DNA from: Ardenticatenaceae bacterium
Lineage (GTDB): Bacteria; Chloroflexota; Anaerolineae; Promineifilales; Promineifilaceae
DNA length: 64,000 bases
NCBI GenBank assembly: GCA_020634435.1
Contig: JACKBS010000015.1
Location: 62,001-126,000 of the forward strand
Reading direction: 5' to 3'
A program made the position numbers and the translations under genes. The notes beneath the pieces were generated by a model, which was not told the DNA's origin, ran no database searches, and worked only from the letters and a program-made list of their open reading frames with translations. Positions 42,476-51,625 of this stretch are shown in pieces. Every line of letters starts with the position of its first letter. The stretch's first letter is position 1.

Positions 42476-43180
42476 ATGACAACACAAAAAACGGCCGTCA
42501 TCACGGCAGCAGGCAAAGGGATGGGGGCGGCTATCGCCCGGGAGCTGGCCAGCGCGGGCTACAATCTGGCCCTGCTCTCATCGTCTGGCGGCGCAGAAGC
42601 GCTGGCCAACGAGCTGGGTGGCATTGGCCTGACAGGCTCGGTTACCAGCAGCGACGATTTGCAAAAACTGGTGGATGCGGCGATGGCGAAATACGGCCGT
42701 ATCGACGCCGTCGTCAACAACACAGGCCATCCGCCCAAGGGCCAAATTGTGGCCATCCCCGATGAAGATTGGCACAAAGGGTTGGATTTGGTAATGCTAA
42801 ACGTCGTGCGCATGGCCCGATTGGTCACGCCAATCATGGTCGCCCAGAGCAGCGGCGCGATTGTGAATATTTCCACCTTTGCCGCCTTTGAGCCAGATGC
42901 CGCCTTCCCGGTCAGCTCGACGCTGCGGGCCGCGCTGGCCAGCTACACCAAGCTGTACGCCAACGAATACGCCAGCCAGGGCATCCGCATGAACAATGTG
43001 CTGCCGGGCTTCATCGACAGCTACCCGGAAACGGCCGAAAATCGCCAGCGCATCCCCACTGGTCGCTACGGCACCGTAGCCGAAATTGCCCAAACGGTCC
43101 GTTTCCTGCTCTCTGATGGCGCAGGCTACATCACCGGGCAAAACATTCGGGTAGATGGTGGTATCACCCGGTCGGTTTAG
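42476..43180 (+). CDS. SDR family protein without the usual YxxxK
   Basis: A 234-residue Rossmann protein. AVITAAGKGMGAAIARELA binds NAD(P), VVNNTGHPP matches NNAG, and the C-terminal GYITGQNIRVDGG is typical of FabG-like SDRs. At the catalytic place it has SSTLRAALASYTK: by alignment to Y-x3-K-A-A-L, the Tyr is Ser and the Lys is Arg. So it may not be a normal dehydrogenase. AAAAGGAAG lies upstream. Confidence 0.85.
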   Translation: MTTQKTAVITAAGKGMGAAIARELASAGYNLALLSSSGGAEALANELGGIGLTGSVTSSDDLQKLVDAAMAKYGRIDAVVNNTGHPPKGQIVAIPDEDWHKGLDLVMLNVVRMARLVTPIMVAQSSGAIVNISTFAAFEPDAAFPVSSTLRAALASYTKLYANEYASQGIRMNNVLPGFIDSYPETAENRQRIPTGRYGTVAEIAQTVRFLLSDGAGYITGQNIRVDGGITRSV

Positions 43181-43182
43181 AT

Positions 43183-43244
43183 AGGTAATTGAGTAATTAG
43201 GTAATTAGGTGAATTACTCAATTACCAAATTACTCAGTTACTCT
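43183..43244. repeat. GTAATTG-type repeat hairpin after the SDR gene
   Basis: Arms GGTAATTGAGTAATT at 43184-43198 and inverted at 43212-43226, the same 15 bp as at 14242-14278, with further units on each side. Confidence 0.85.
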
Positions 43245-43344
43245 AGTTTTTCCTAAAAACTTGGCAAAGTCTGCCAAGCATGTACGAGCAGCAAACCTTT
43301 CTGCTCATTTAGAACCTTAAAAATGTGGGCCATCAGCACTTGAA

Positions 43345-44647
43345 TCAGGGCTCAATCAACGCTTTTGAACCGGTGTGCTGCGGATTACCATGGGGCAAAT
43401 GTGCAGTCACGGCTGCTTTTTTCCGAATTCGTGCCTCACAGAGAGTCAATTTAGAAAAATCAGCCGGCTGCAAGACCCGACGCAAGCGACCACTCGTTTT
43501 TGGGGTGTCGGTCCCAATACCCCGTAGGTACCGGGGTAAAACAGCCGCCATGATGGTTAACACGTTGCCCATCAGCAAAGCCAGTTGGGGCAAACGCCAG
43601 ACTGTTACCATGGCATGAACGAACATACGATGCAGCCCCAGCATTTGCTTCGCTGCCAAAGGCACCTGCTCGACAGGCCAGCGGTCCAGATACAGGGCAA
43701 AAGGAATGAATGCCTTCAGCGATAGATTGGTGGCCACGACCAGCGGTGTGGTAAAGCGCGGGTCATAATAAACCCACACGTCTACGGTTTGGTGAGTCGC
43801 ATCTACCTTTTGGTCAGAGCGCACGAGCGCTGTCCAATGATGGGCGGTGATGGTTAACCCTTCATGGACAAAGGTCACGATTTCATCGGGCGGGTTGCCT
43901 CAATCTGTTTGCCATCGTAGACACGTGCCAACGGCCGAACAGGCGCACCGTATTCAGCTGGTCGTCCCTGGTTCTGTTCTCTTTGCGGCAGGAAGTTGCG
44001 TCGAAAAACACAGTTTGTCGCTTGCCGCACCACAAAGCGGGGCACGTTGGCTGCCTGCATCGCTTTGAGCTTAAAGCCACCATCAAAGATTGCGACCTCT
44101 GCTTTGCCTAGGGTGCGTTGGGCGTAGACAAACAGACGTTGTTTAAGCGCTTCCTCATCCGTGGCATCGGCTGGCGCTGGCAGCAATTTGTGCAGCAAGG
44201 GCAATCGTTGCTCCTCAATTTGTCCGACACGGACAACAACACCCAACACGACGCCGGGCAGCAACCGACCCGCTAGCTGATGAAAGCCGCGCAGCTGCCA
44301 CTTTGCAGCTTGGGCCGCCAGAAGGTCGTGATGTCATAAGCAACAGCTTGCCAGCCAGCAACGGTCCTTGGTTGCCAGTGCGTTTCTTTGGCAACCCACG
44401 CTTGCCAGCGTGATAACAGCTCATCGGCCGACCAAACACCATACCGGAGAGCCCGCCAACTCCGTCTGACGGCCGACGGCTTGAAACCAGTCAAATGCAA
44501 CGCCGTATGAACCGCTCCCCGACTGGGCAGAAAGTGGCCTGTGAGCATGGCCCACATTAATTGTAAAAGTGCGAGGTTGGTGCCGGTTGGCACCGACTTT
44601 ACCAAATGTTCAAGTACAAGTAAGATTTGTTGAGAAGCAGTGTCCAT
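43345..44647 (-). pseudogene. Broken IS4-like DDE transposase
   Basis: Three adjoining frames give one transposase of about 430 residues. Part one (44647-44273) ends after AYDITTFWRPKL; shifting one frame continues as KWQLRGFHQLAGRLLP into part two (44264-43875), which holds AIFDGGFKLKAMQ. A second shift near 43885 joins EATRP to DEIVTFVHEGL in part three (43878-43345), with LYLDRWPVEQ and LLMGNVLTIMAAVLPRY. The DDE-type sites and the late YLDRWPVEQ fit the IS4 superfamily. Two frameshifts make it inactive. I could not identify its terminal inverted repeats or a target duplication. Confidence 0.8.
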
Positions 44648-44727
44648 ATGTCCAACCTTTATTAGTTTTTGGTCGAACTATATTGTGGACGAGATGCTGC
44701 TTCTTTTCACTCCTTACTTACGATAAA

Positions 44728-44758
44728 GTAGAGAGTTACCCAATTACCTGATTACATT
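44728..44758. repeat. GTAATTG-type repeat, short copy
   Basis: GAGAGTTACCCAATTACCTGATTACATT, units of the same family as at 43183-43244, on the other side of the dead transposase. Confidence 0.6.
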
Positions 44759-44783
44759 CTTCACTAACAGAGGAACACACTGC

Positions 44784-45971
44784 ATGACTAACCAACAATA
44801 CGACGTCATTTTTGTGGGGGCTGGGGTGATGGGCTGTGCCATCGCCACCAATCTACTGCGGCGAGACAGCCAGCTCAAAATTGCCCTCATCGACAAAGAT
44901 TTAACCTATCGCTACTCCTCCACCGTGCTATCCGATGGCAACTGCCGGGTGCAGTTTAACGTGAAGGAAAACATCCAAATGTCGCTGTACGGCATGGAAG
45001 TATTAAAAACCTTTGCCGACGACATGGCGGTGGATGGCGACAAGCCGGATGTGGCTTTTCGGCAGCAGGGCAACCTATTCCTCACCGACGAGGCAGGCCG
45101 CGAAGAAGTGGAAGCCGGGCTGGCCTTGCAGCAAAGCCTGGGCGGTAACGTCGCCTGGCTAACGCCGGAAGAGGCTAAAGAGGTGTACCCACTCTTAAAT
45201 ATCGAAGATGGGCTGTTTGTCGGCGGCACGTTTGGCCGTGACGATGGCACCATGTCGCCCCAGGCGGTGCTGGAAGCATACAAAAAGAAAGCGGTAGCTT
45301 TAGGTGCAGAACTGATTGAGGCAGAGGTTACGGCCGTTCGCCACCAGTCCAATCAGGTAACCGGCATTCAGCTCAAAAATGGTGACGTGTTAAACGCCGG
45401 GGTAGTTGTGAACAGCGCCGGAGCATGGGGTACAGCGATGGCCAAAACCTGTGGCGTTGACATTCCCATGCAGCCGGTGATGCGCCAGGTGTATGTGGTA
45501 GAAACGGCCGTACAGCCCAGCAAAATCCTGCCGCTGCTGCTGCTGCCGTCAGGCACCTACATCATCCACGAGGGGCACGGCAAATTTATGACCGCTCACT
45601 CCTTCCCCGATGATCCGGTAACCACCACCGATTTTAGCTGGCAGCACTACAAATTCGAGGAGCGCATCTGGCCCGAACTGGCCGAGTTTATGCCCGCCTT
45701 TGATTCGCTGCGGGTGGTAGATGGCTGGGCAGGGCTATACGCTGTGAACACTTTTGATGGCAATGCCATTTTGGGCGAATGGCCCGACCTGCGCGGCTTT
45801 TACTTAGTGAACGGCTTTTCCGGGCACGGCTTCCAGCAATGTCATGCCGTAGGCCGCTATCTGGCTGAGCGCATTTTGGGCTTGCCGCCTACGCTAGACC
45901 TGTCCGTCTTTTCACCGCGTCGCATTCTGGAAAATGCGCCGGTATTTGAAAATAAACAAAAAATTATCTAA
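44784..45971 (+). CDS. FAD-dependent amino-acid-oxidase-family oxidoreductase
   Basis: A 395-residue DAO-family flavoprotein. The FAD site is YDVIFVGAGVMGCAIATNLL near the start, and NGFSGHGFQQCHAVGRYLAE near the end binds the flavin tail, as in sarcosine oxidase and glycine oxidase relatives. The substrate may be a secondary amine or amino acid; this is not certain. AGAGGAA precedes the ATG. It sits between two sets of palindromic repeats. Confidence 0.88.
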   Translation: MTNQQYDVIFVGAGVMGCAIATNLLRRDSQLKIALIDKDLTYRYSSTVLSDGNCRVQFNVKENIQMSLYGMEVLKTFADDMAVDGDKPDVAFRQQGNLFLTDEAGREEVEAGLALQQSLGGNVAWLTPEEAKEVYPLLNIEDGLFVGGTFGRDDGTMSPQAVLEAYKKKAVALGAELIEAEVTAVRHQSNQVTGIQLKNGDVLNAGVVVNSAGAWGTAMAKTCGVDIPMQPVMRQVYVVETAVQPSKILPLLLLPSGTYIIHEGHGKFMTAHSFPDDPVTTTDFSWQHYKFEERIWPELAEFMPAFDSLRVVDGWAGLYAVNTFDGNAILGEWPDLRGFYLVNGFSGHGFQQCHAVGRYLAERILGLPPTLDLSVFSPRRILENAPVFENKQKII

Positions 45972-45976
45972 AACCT

Positions 45977-45990
45977 GGGGCTGAAGCCCC
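45977..45990. repeat. GGGGCTGAAGCCCC palindrome after the FAD oxidoreductase gene
   Basis: Inverted copy of the palindrome at 42440 and 46184, six bases after the stop codon. Confidence 0.85.
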
Positions 45991-45991
45991 A

Positions 45992-46130
45992 GGCTAAAAT
46001 GGGCCATATTGCATCATTAAAACGGGGCGACGCTGCCAAACCTAAATGGGCCACGCCGCCAAACTAAAATGGGCCACGTCGTCATAATAAATTGGTTAAC
46101 GTTGTCGGGCTAAACCGGGTTGCATTGCCA
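45992..46130. repeat. Degenerate tandem AAATGGGCCACG units
   Basis: TAAAATGGGCCATATTGC, CTAAATGGGCCACGCCGCC, CTAAAATGGGCCACGTCGTC and two weaker units (TAAATTGGTTAACGTTGTCG, CTAAACCGGGTTGCATTGCC) stand in a row between two palindromes. I do not recognise the element. It is not a CRISPR: units are too unequal and there are no spacers of constant length. Confidence 0.6.
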
Positions 46131-46183
46131 GGTGAATGGTGTGGATACCCTATACGGAAATACGGTTGATGTCCTCATAGCCT

Positions 46184-46197
46184 GGGGCTTCAGCCCC
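46184..46197. repeat. GGGGCTTCAGCCCC palindrome before the transglutaminase gene
   Basis: Same orientation as the copy at 42440. It ends 13 bases before the start of the TgpA-like gene. Confidence 0.85.
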
Positions 46198-46210
46198 AGG
46201 TCTTCGAAAA

Positions 46211-48469
46211 ATGGCACGTGCGGTTGAATTGGTAATCCAGCGGGTTAAACCGCGCGAGGGATGGCTGCCATTGCTGCTGCTGTTGGCCATTGTGGCCTGC
46301 CTGATTACGGCCGTTCTCGAAGTTGCCTGGGTTTCAGAAGATAAGGTTGTCATTCCGGCCGCTCTGGGCGGGCTGCTGCTGGGCAGCGTGTTGGCCAAAC
46401 GGCCGTTAGCCACCCTGCCTGCCTGGATTCTCATCACCCTATACGGCGGGCTCATTTCCATCATTGGGCTGGCGCACCTCTGGCCAACGTGGGCCGCACT
46501 GCAAGATGGTTGGGCAACGCTACGGCCGTTTTGGCTGCAAAACGGCGCATTGTTTATTGACCGGGTAGCCAGTTGGGGAACAGCCGTTTTCCACAACCAA
46601 ACCAGCCAGGAGACAGTTGTTTTTGCTTTGGGGCTGGCGCTGCTTAGCTACTTCCTCACCGCCTTTGCCAGCTGGCAAATTTTTCGCCGCTACCGGCCGT
46701 TTGGCGGGCTGTTAGCCATTGGGCTGGGGCTGGCGCTAAACGGCTACTTTGGCGGCGGGCAAATCTGGTGGTTGGGCGCATTTGTGGGGTTGACGGCGCT
46801 GCTAACGGCGGTGATGCACTACATCGCTCTCGCCGATGGCTGGGACATTCACCAGGTGGATTACTCTGGCGAGCTACGCCTCGATTTGCTGCTTCATGCC
46901 GCGCCCATTGCTCTTGTGCTGCTGGCACTGGCGCTGGCACTGCCCAGCTTTAGCATTCGGCGGCTGGTGCAGCGTTTTCAGGAACAGCCAATGGTGCAGC
47001 AAACAGAAGCCGCGCTAGAGCGGGCTTTTGGCGGCGTAGAGGCAGGCGGTGGCCAGCCGCGCGGACGTGATGGTGTGGGCGGCAGCGGCATCTTGCCGCG
47101 CAGCTTCTTGCTCAGCAATGCGCCGGAGCTGTACGAAACCGTGGTGATGACGGCCGTTGTTCAATCCGAGGCCAATCTGGCTGGCATGCACTGGCGCGGG
47201 CTGAGCTACGACGTTTACACCGGGCGCGGTTGGGCGCTTTCCGAGGAGCGCACCGAACCGGTCGAGGCCAATCTGCCTCTGGCAGTGCCGCCCGTTAAGG
47301 CCACAGCGACCGTTACCCAGACAGTGCATTGGGTACTGGATGAACGACTGACGCGCTACACGTTGGGCATCCCGCAGCAGATCGACCAGCCCAGCCGGGC
47401 GGTCTGGCGGGGGCAAACCGACCTGGTGCGCATCTACAGCGACGAACAACCATACACCGCACTCTCGCAAGCTTCACAGGCCACCCCCGCCATGCTGCGC
47501 GAAACGGCCGTTACCGACATTCCCCCCACCGTTTTGGCCCGCTACACCACCCTGCCCGATTCGGTGCCGCAGCGGGTGCGCGATCTGGCGCAGGAAATTG
47601 CGGGCAGCCAGACCAATCCTTACGACCAGGCGCGGGCCATCGAGCAATTTTTACGCCAGTACACCTACTCGTTGGACATCACCAGCCCGCCGCGCAGCGC
47701 CGACCCGGTGGACTACTTTTTGTTTGAGCAGCAGGCGGGCTACTGCGATTTTTACGCCTCGGCAATGGTGGTGCTGGCCCGCGCCGTTGGACTGCCAGCC
47801 CGGCTAGCAGTGGGTTACCTGCCCCAGCCAATGGACGATGCCGGGATACAAACCATCTACCAAATCAATGGCCACTCCTGGGCGGAAATTTATTTTGCGG
47901 AATTTGGCTGGGTAGAATTTGAGCCAACGGCCGCTTTTGCCAGCCCCCACAGCACCCCAACCGCTTTCAACCAGCCCCCTGAATTTGCCAGCCAGCCGCC
48001 TGAATTTGCCGAACCGGAAACGCTAGCCCTGCCACCTGTGCCTGAAGTTCAGCCGGAACGGCCGTTTCCCTGGCTGCTTCTGGGTGGTGTTTTGGTGGCG
48101 GGGATTACCTCTTGGCTGTGGCGGCGAGGCCAGCTGCCAACGGGGGCAGATGCGGTGGTGTGGAGTTACGGCCGTTGGCAGCAGAATGCCGCTCGTCTGG
48201 GACACCCTCCCCTGGCCAGCCAGACGCCGCAGGAATTTTTTGGCACATTTCAAGAATATTTGGGCGAATACAGCCGTTTTCCGCGACTGAACAAGCGGCT
48301 GCAACAGCTACAGCCACATCTGGCGCGGCTAACCGGCCTGTATGTGCTGCGCCGCTATGCCGGAGACGAAGAATCGGGGCGGTTACAGGCGTGGGAGAGC
48401 TGGCAAAAGGTGAAACGGCCGTTGTGGCTGCTGCGCGTCGTCAGACGATTTGCCAACAGCAAACGATAA
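46211..48469 (+). CDS. TgpA-like transglutaminase-domain membrane protein
   Basis: A 752-residue protein with about seven N-terminal helices (to about 255), a large outer domain with a papain-like transglutaminase core (Cys in AGYCDFYASAMVVLARAVG, His in INGHSWAEIYF, Asp/Glu in WVEFEPT), one more helix near 630 (WLLLGGVLVAGITSWLW) and a DUF4129-like tail. TgpA family proteins are linked to cell-envelope function. The usual partner, a DUF58 protein, is 3.8 kb upstream. Confidence 0.9.
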   Translation: MARAVELVIQRVKPREGWLPLLLLLAIVACLITAVLEVAWVSEDKVVIPAALGGLLLGSVLAKRPLATLPAWILITLYGGLISIIGLAHLWPTWAALQDGWATLRPFWLQNGALFIDRVASWGTAVFHNQTSQETVVFALGLALLSYFLTAFASWQIFRRYRPFGGLLAIGLGLALNGYFGGGQIWWLGAFVGLTALLTAVMHYIALADGWDIHQVDYSGELRLDLLLHAAPIALVLLALALALPSFSIRRLVQRFQEQPMVQQTEAALERAFGGVEAGGGQPRGRDGVGGSGILPRSFLLSNAPELYETVVMTAVVQSEANLAGMHWRGLSYDVYTGRGWALSEERTEPVEANLPLAVPPVKATATVTQTVHWVLDERLTRYTLGIPQQIDQPSRAVWRGQTDLVRIYSDEQPYTALSQASQATPAMLRETAVTDIPPTVLARYTTLPDSVPQRVRDLAQEIAGSQTNPYDQARAIEQFLRQYTYSLDITSPPRSADPVDYFLFEQQAGYCDFYASAMVVLARAVGLPARLAVGYLPQPMDDAGIQTIYQINGHSWAEIYFAEFGWVEFEPTAAFASPHSTPTAFNQPPEFASQPPEFAEPETLALPPVPEVQPERPFPWLLLGGVLVAGITSWLWRRGQLPTGADAVVWSYGRWQQNAARLGHPPLASQTPQEFFGTFQEYLGEYSRFPRLNKRLQQLQPHLARLTGLYVLRRYAGDEESGRLQAWESWQKVKRPLWLLRVVRRFANSKR

Positions 48470-48530
48470 CCTGAAATGGCTACAAGCTTGTTGTGCATGT
48501 CTTTGTCCACTAAAACTTTTCTTGAAGGCT

Positions 48531-49952
48531 ATGGAAGTCATCCTACTACAACTTAAAAACTTATTTTTTCCACCATTACAAGAGTTTTCGCTGCAAACTA
48601 ATACGGATAATGTTTTAGAACACATTCGGGAACGCGTGGTCACTGCTCTGCTGCGACTGTGCGTGATCTTTGGCTTTTTCTCGGTGTTTGTGGGCACGGT
48701 TTCTTTCTGGATCAAGCATGATTGGGCGGGCATCCTGATTGGCAACGTCGCCTTTGCCCTCGTCATTTTGCTGGCCGTATACCGAAAAATTCATTACCGA
48801 CTGCGCAGCACACTTATTGTGCTCATTGCCTTTGTTTATCTGTTCCTCAATCTGGCTAAGAGCCTGAATGAATTTTCGCTTATCCCCCTATTTTCATTTG
48901 TGGTGATGACCACTTTATTGATGGGCCGCCGCGATGGGGTTTTTGCCTTTTTGGTGAGCCTCCTCACGTTGCTGTTCATCAATTGGCAATTCTCAACTGG
49001 CGCGCAGACCTTAACACTTTTTATGAGCCGCTTTTCTGATCCATTTTTCGTGGTGCTGTCTCCCTACGCAGATTGGACTTTTTACACAGGTATCTTCTTC
49101 TTCACCATTTGGATTTATTTTGATGGGTTCAACGTTGCCTGGGACCGCGAACAGCGGGCTACCCAATTGCTGGCTGAAGAGCGCGACCGGTTGGCAGTAG
49201 CTTTTGCCCGTGAACAGGCGCTGCTAGAAGAGTTGAGCCAGGCACACCAGCGCGAGATTGAACTCAGCCGCCTGAAATCACAAATTATTACCACGGTCTC
49301 ACATGAATTTCGGACCCCGCTCACGGTGATCAACAATTCGGTAGAGCTGCTGACGCGCTACGGTGACAACTTTAGCGCTCAAAAGCGGGAAGAAATTCAA
49401 AAGCGAATCGAAACCTCAATTTATTCCCTGACAGAGCTGTTACAGGACGCCTCGATGGTTAACAAGGCGCACGCCCACGGGCTAAAAGCCAACCTCGACT
49501 CAATGTCGTTCAACGGCGTGGGGCAGCGTTTGCAAAAAGATTTGCTGCATGCGACCCACGACCCACAAAACGTTGTGTTTCAATTTGATGCCGATGATGA
49601 TACGGCCGTTTGCCTGGATTACGACTTTTTATACCAGGCCGTCTTTTCTCTTCTCACCAATGCCCGGAAATATTCGCCTCTAGAGGACACCATTCATGTG
49701 ACGCTGGCGTGCCAGGACGAGCTCATCGTTTCGGTCAGCGATAATGGCGTGGGCATTGCCCCCGAAGATGAACAGCGCATTTGGGAACCATTTTATCGCG
49801 GCCAAAATGTGACGGAAAAACAAGGGCTGGGGCTGGGCCTTTATTTGACCAAGCGGCTGATTCAGGCAATGGACGGGACGGTAACGGCCGTTTCCCCCGG
49901 TCTGAATCAGGGCACAACCTTCACCATTCAAATTCCTTGCCAGCTATGCTAA
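48531..49952 (+). CDS. Sensor histidine kinase with membrane domain
   Basis: A 473-residue kinase: about six membrane helices (30-205), a short coiled coil (AREQALLEELSQAHQREIEL), H box TVSHEFRTPLTVINNS, then HATPase with N box NARKYSP, G1 DNGVGIAPED and G2 GLGLGLYLTKRL. ATG 48531 (MEVILLQLKNLF) has GAAGG upstream; the longer frame from 48450 overlaps the previous gene. No response regulator is adjacent, so it is an orphan in this window. Confidence 0.9.
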   Translation: MEVILLQLKNLFFPPLQEFSLQTNTDNVLEHIRERVVTALLRLCVIFGFFSVFVGTVSFWIKHDWAGILIGNVAFALVILLAVYRKIHYRLRSTLIVLIAFVYLFLNLAKSLNEFSLIPLFSFVVMTTLLMGRRDGVFAFLVSLLTLLFINWQFSTGAQTLTLFMSRFSDPFFVVLSPYADWTFYTGIFFFTIWIYFDGFNVAWDREQRATQLLAEERDRLAVAFAREQALLEELSQAHQREIELSRLKSQIITTVSHEFRTPLTVINNSVELLTRYGDNFSAQKREEIQKRIETSIYSLTELLQDASMVNKAHAHGLKANLDSMSFNGVGQRLQKDLLHATHDPQNVVFQFDADDDTAVCLDYDFLYQAVFSLLTNARKYSPLEDTIHVTLACQDELIVSVSDNGVGIAPEDEQRIWEPFYRGQNVTEKQGLGLGLYLTKRLIQAMDGTVTAVSPGLNQGTTFTIQIPCQLC

Positions 49953-49953
49953 G

Positions 49954-50042
49954 TGGCCGTCCGCAAATAAGTTAGTGGAATTGTGCAGACGGCTTAAAGT
50001 AAGCGGCCTCCGAGAGAGGAAATTTATTATTGGCCGCTTACT
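49954..50042. other. Two tandem hairpins after the histidine kinase gene
   Basis: GCCGTCCGC / GCAGACGGC (about 49956-49994) and AGTAAGCGGCC (49998-50008) with its perfect 11-bp inverse (50032-50042). The second is followed by AAGAAAAACCCC and not a U-run. The first may be a weak terminator, or both may be repeats. Confidence 0.5.
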
Positions 50043-50139
50043 AAGAAAAACCCCGTAAATTTGTAAAGCAGGTGATTGCTTTTGTCTCCAGGAATCTTTT
50101 AGAATATCCCGCATCTACTCACTGGAGGCACCTACCGAC

Positions 50140-51542
50140 ATGACCCAAAGCTTCGAATGCCCGAACTGTCAGGCAACGCTCGACTACAACCCACAATCTA
50201 ACCCCGTTACAGTGCGCTGTTCCTTTTGTAACAGCACCGTCATTGTGCCTGAGTCGCTTCGACCACAAAGCGGTCCACGCAACCAGCAATCGTCCCTGGC
50301 CGAAATTGTAGGGATGGTGCAAAACGGCCGTAAAATCGAGGCCATCAAACTGTTCCGCGAAACATTTGGCGTTGGTCTAAAAGAAGCCAAAGATGTCGTG
50401 GACGCCATCGATCGCCACGAAGATATTCACCTTGGCGGCACCAGCTTCCATACCGGGGGGATGACCGTCACTTCTTACACCAGCACCCCCACAGTACAAA
50501 CCTCCGGCGGACGCGGCGGCTGCGCCCTATTCATTGCCATCCTGGTGATTATTGCCATTGGCGCGGCTGGTGTCCTGTTTTTTATTCCCTTCGGCAGCGA
50601 AACCCTGGTTGAAGACATTCGCAACGTGACCGAGCCCCTAACCGAAAGCAACTCGGACAGCACATTTGTGCAGCCCGAAATTCCAGACATTGCCGCCACG
50701 CTCGAATCAGTGCTGCCGCAGCAAGCAATCGAAGCAAACGACTCTGGATTTGCCAGCGTCGTGCTAGAAATTGGCGGCGAAGAAGGCACCGGCCCTGGCT
50801 TTTTTAACGATACACGCCGCCTGGGCATGGATGGCCAGGGCAACATTTACACGGGCGACTACAGCGGTGGCCGCATTCAGGTGTTTGATGCCTCCGGCAA
50901 ATTCCTGGCCACCTGGAACGCGGGTGAAGACCTGTACATGACGGGCATGACGGCGGATCGCAACGGCACGGTTTATATTCTCAAATCGAGCGGGGTGGGG
51001 AAATACAATGGCTTGACGGGCGAATTTTTAGGCACGGTCAGCCTGCCCGGCAGCCAGACCCGGTTTATGACGGCGACCACCGGACCAGATGGCAGCGTGT
51101 ATCTAATTAGCGATGATCGTCTGGTACGTCTGGACAACAGCGGCAATCTTGCTTTGGACGTGGCCGAACCATTTGCCAACGTGCCAGACTTTTACGCGCC
51201 CTACGACGATGCGGCCGTTGATGGCGCAGGCAATATTTATGTGTTGGGCAAGGAAACAATTTACAAGCTCAACCCACAAGGGCAGTTCATTGACCAAATT
51301 GGCAGCCTCGGTGAAGGGGAAGACCAGTTCTACACCTCGCCGACAGCCATCGCTGTGGATGGCAAAGGGCGCATCTTTGCCAATGATTTTTGGGGAATTA
51401 AAGTGTTTGAAGGAACGGCCGTTACCTGACCACCCTCGACTCACCCGGCGTCACCTTCGACATGCTCTTCACCGACGAAAACGAACTGCTGGTAATGGAC
51501 CGCAACGGCAATCAGGTGCGGAAATACCAGTTGAATGAGTAA
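50140..51542 (+). CDS. Zinc ribbon, L7/L12-like, membrane helix and NHL-propeller protein, with a late frameshift
   Basis: An unusual mosaic. Residues 4-35: zinc ribbon CPNC...CSFC. Residues about 48-85: a ribosomal L7/L12 C-terminal-like fold (EAIKLFRETFGVGLKEAKDVV). Residues about 125-148: one membrane helix. Then an outer beta-propeller with NHL-type repeats (GNIYTGDYSGGRIQVFDASGK and similar). The frame stops at 51429, but the next frame continues as NGRYLTTLDSPGVTFDML and ends at 51542 with a full last blade, so one base has been lost or misread near 51415. The role is unknown. Confidence 0.75.
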
Positions 51543-51555
51543 GAGCCAGTAAAAA

Positions 51556-51599
51556 GTGAAAAGTAAAAAGTGGTGGCTAACCTACTTTTTACTTTTCAC
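51556..51599. terminator. AAAGTGA-type repeat hairpin between convergent genes
   Basis: Perfect 16-bp stem GTGAAAAGTAAAAAGT (51556-51571) with 51584-51599, loop of 12. The same arm is used in the terminator at 1548-1597. It stands between the convergent propeller and PIG-L genes. Confidence 0.8.
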
Positions 51600-51625
51600 C
51601 TATCACTTTTTACTTATCACGCCGC

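Noticed and set aside
43345..44647. Programmed frameshifting in the transposase
   Set aside because: Two separate shifts without slippery heptamers at the junctions, and IS4-type transposases use one frame, so decay is the simpler reading.
45992..46130. CRISPR array
   Set aside because: Units are degenerate and of unequal length, with no constant spacers, and no cas gene is in the window.
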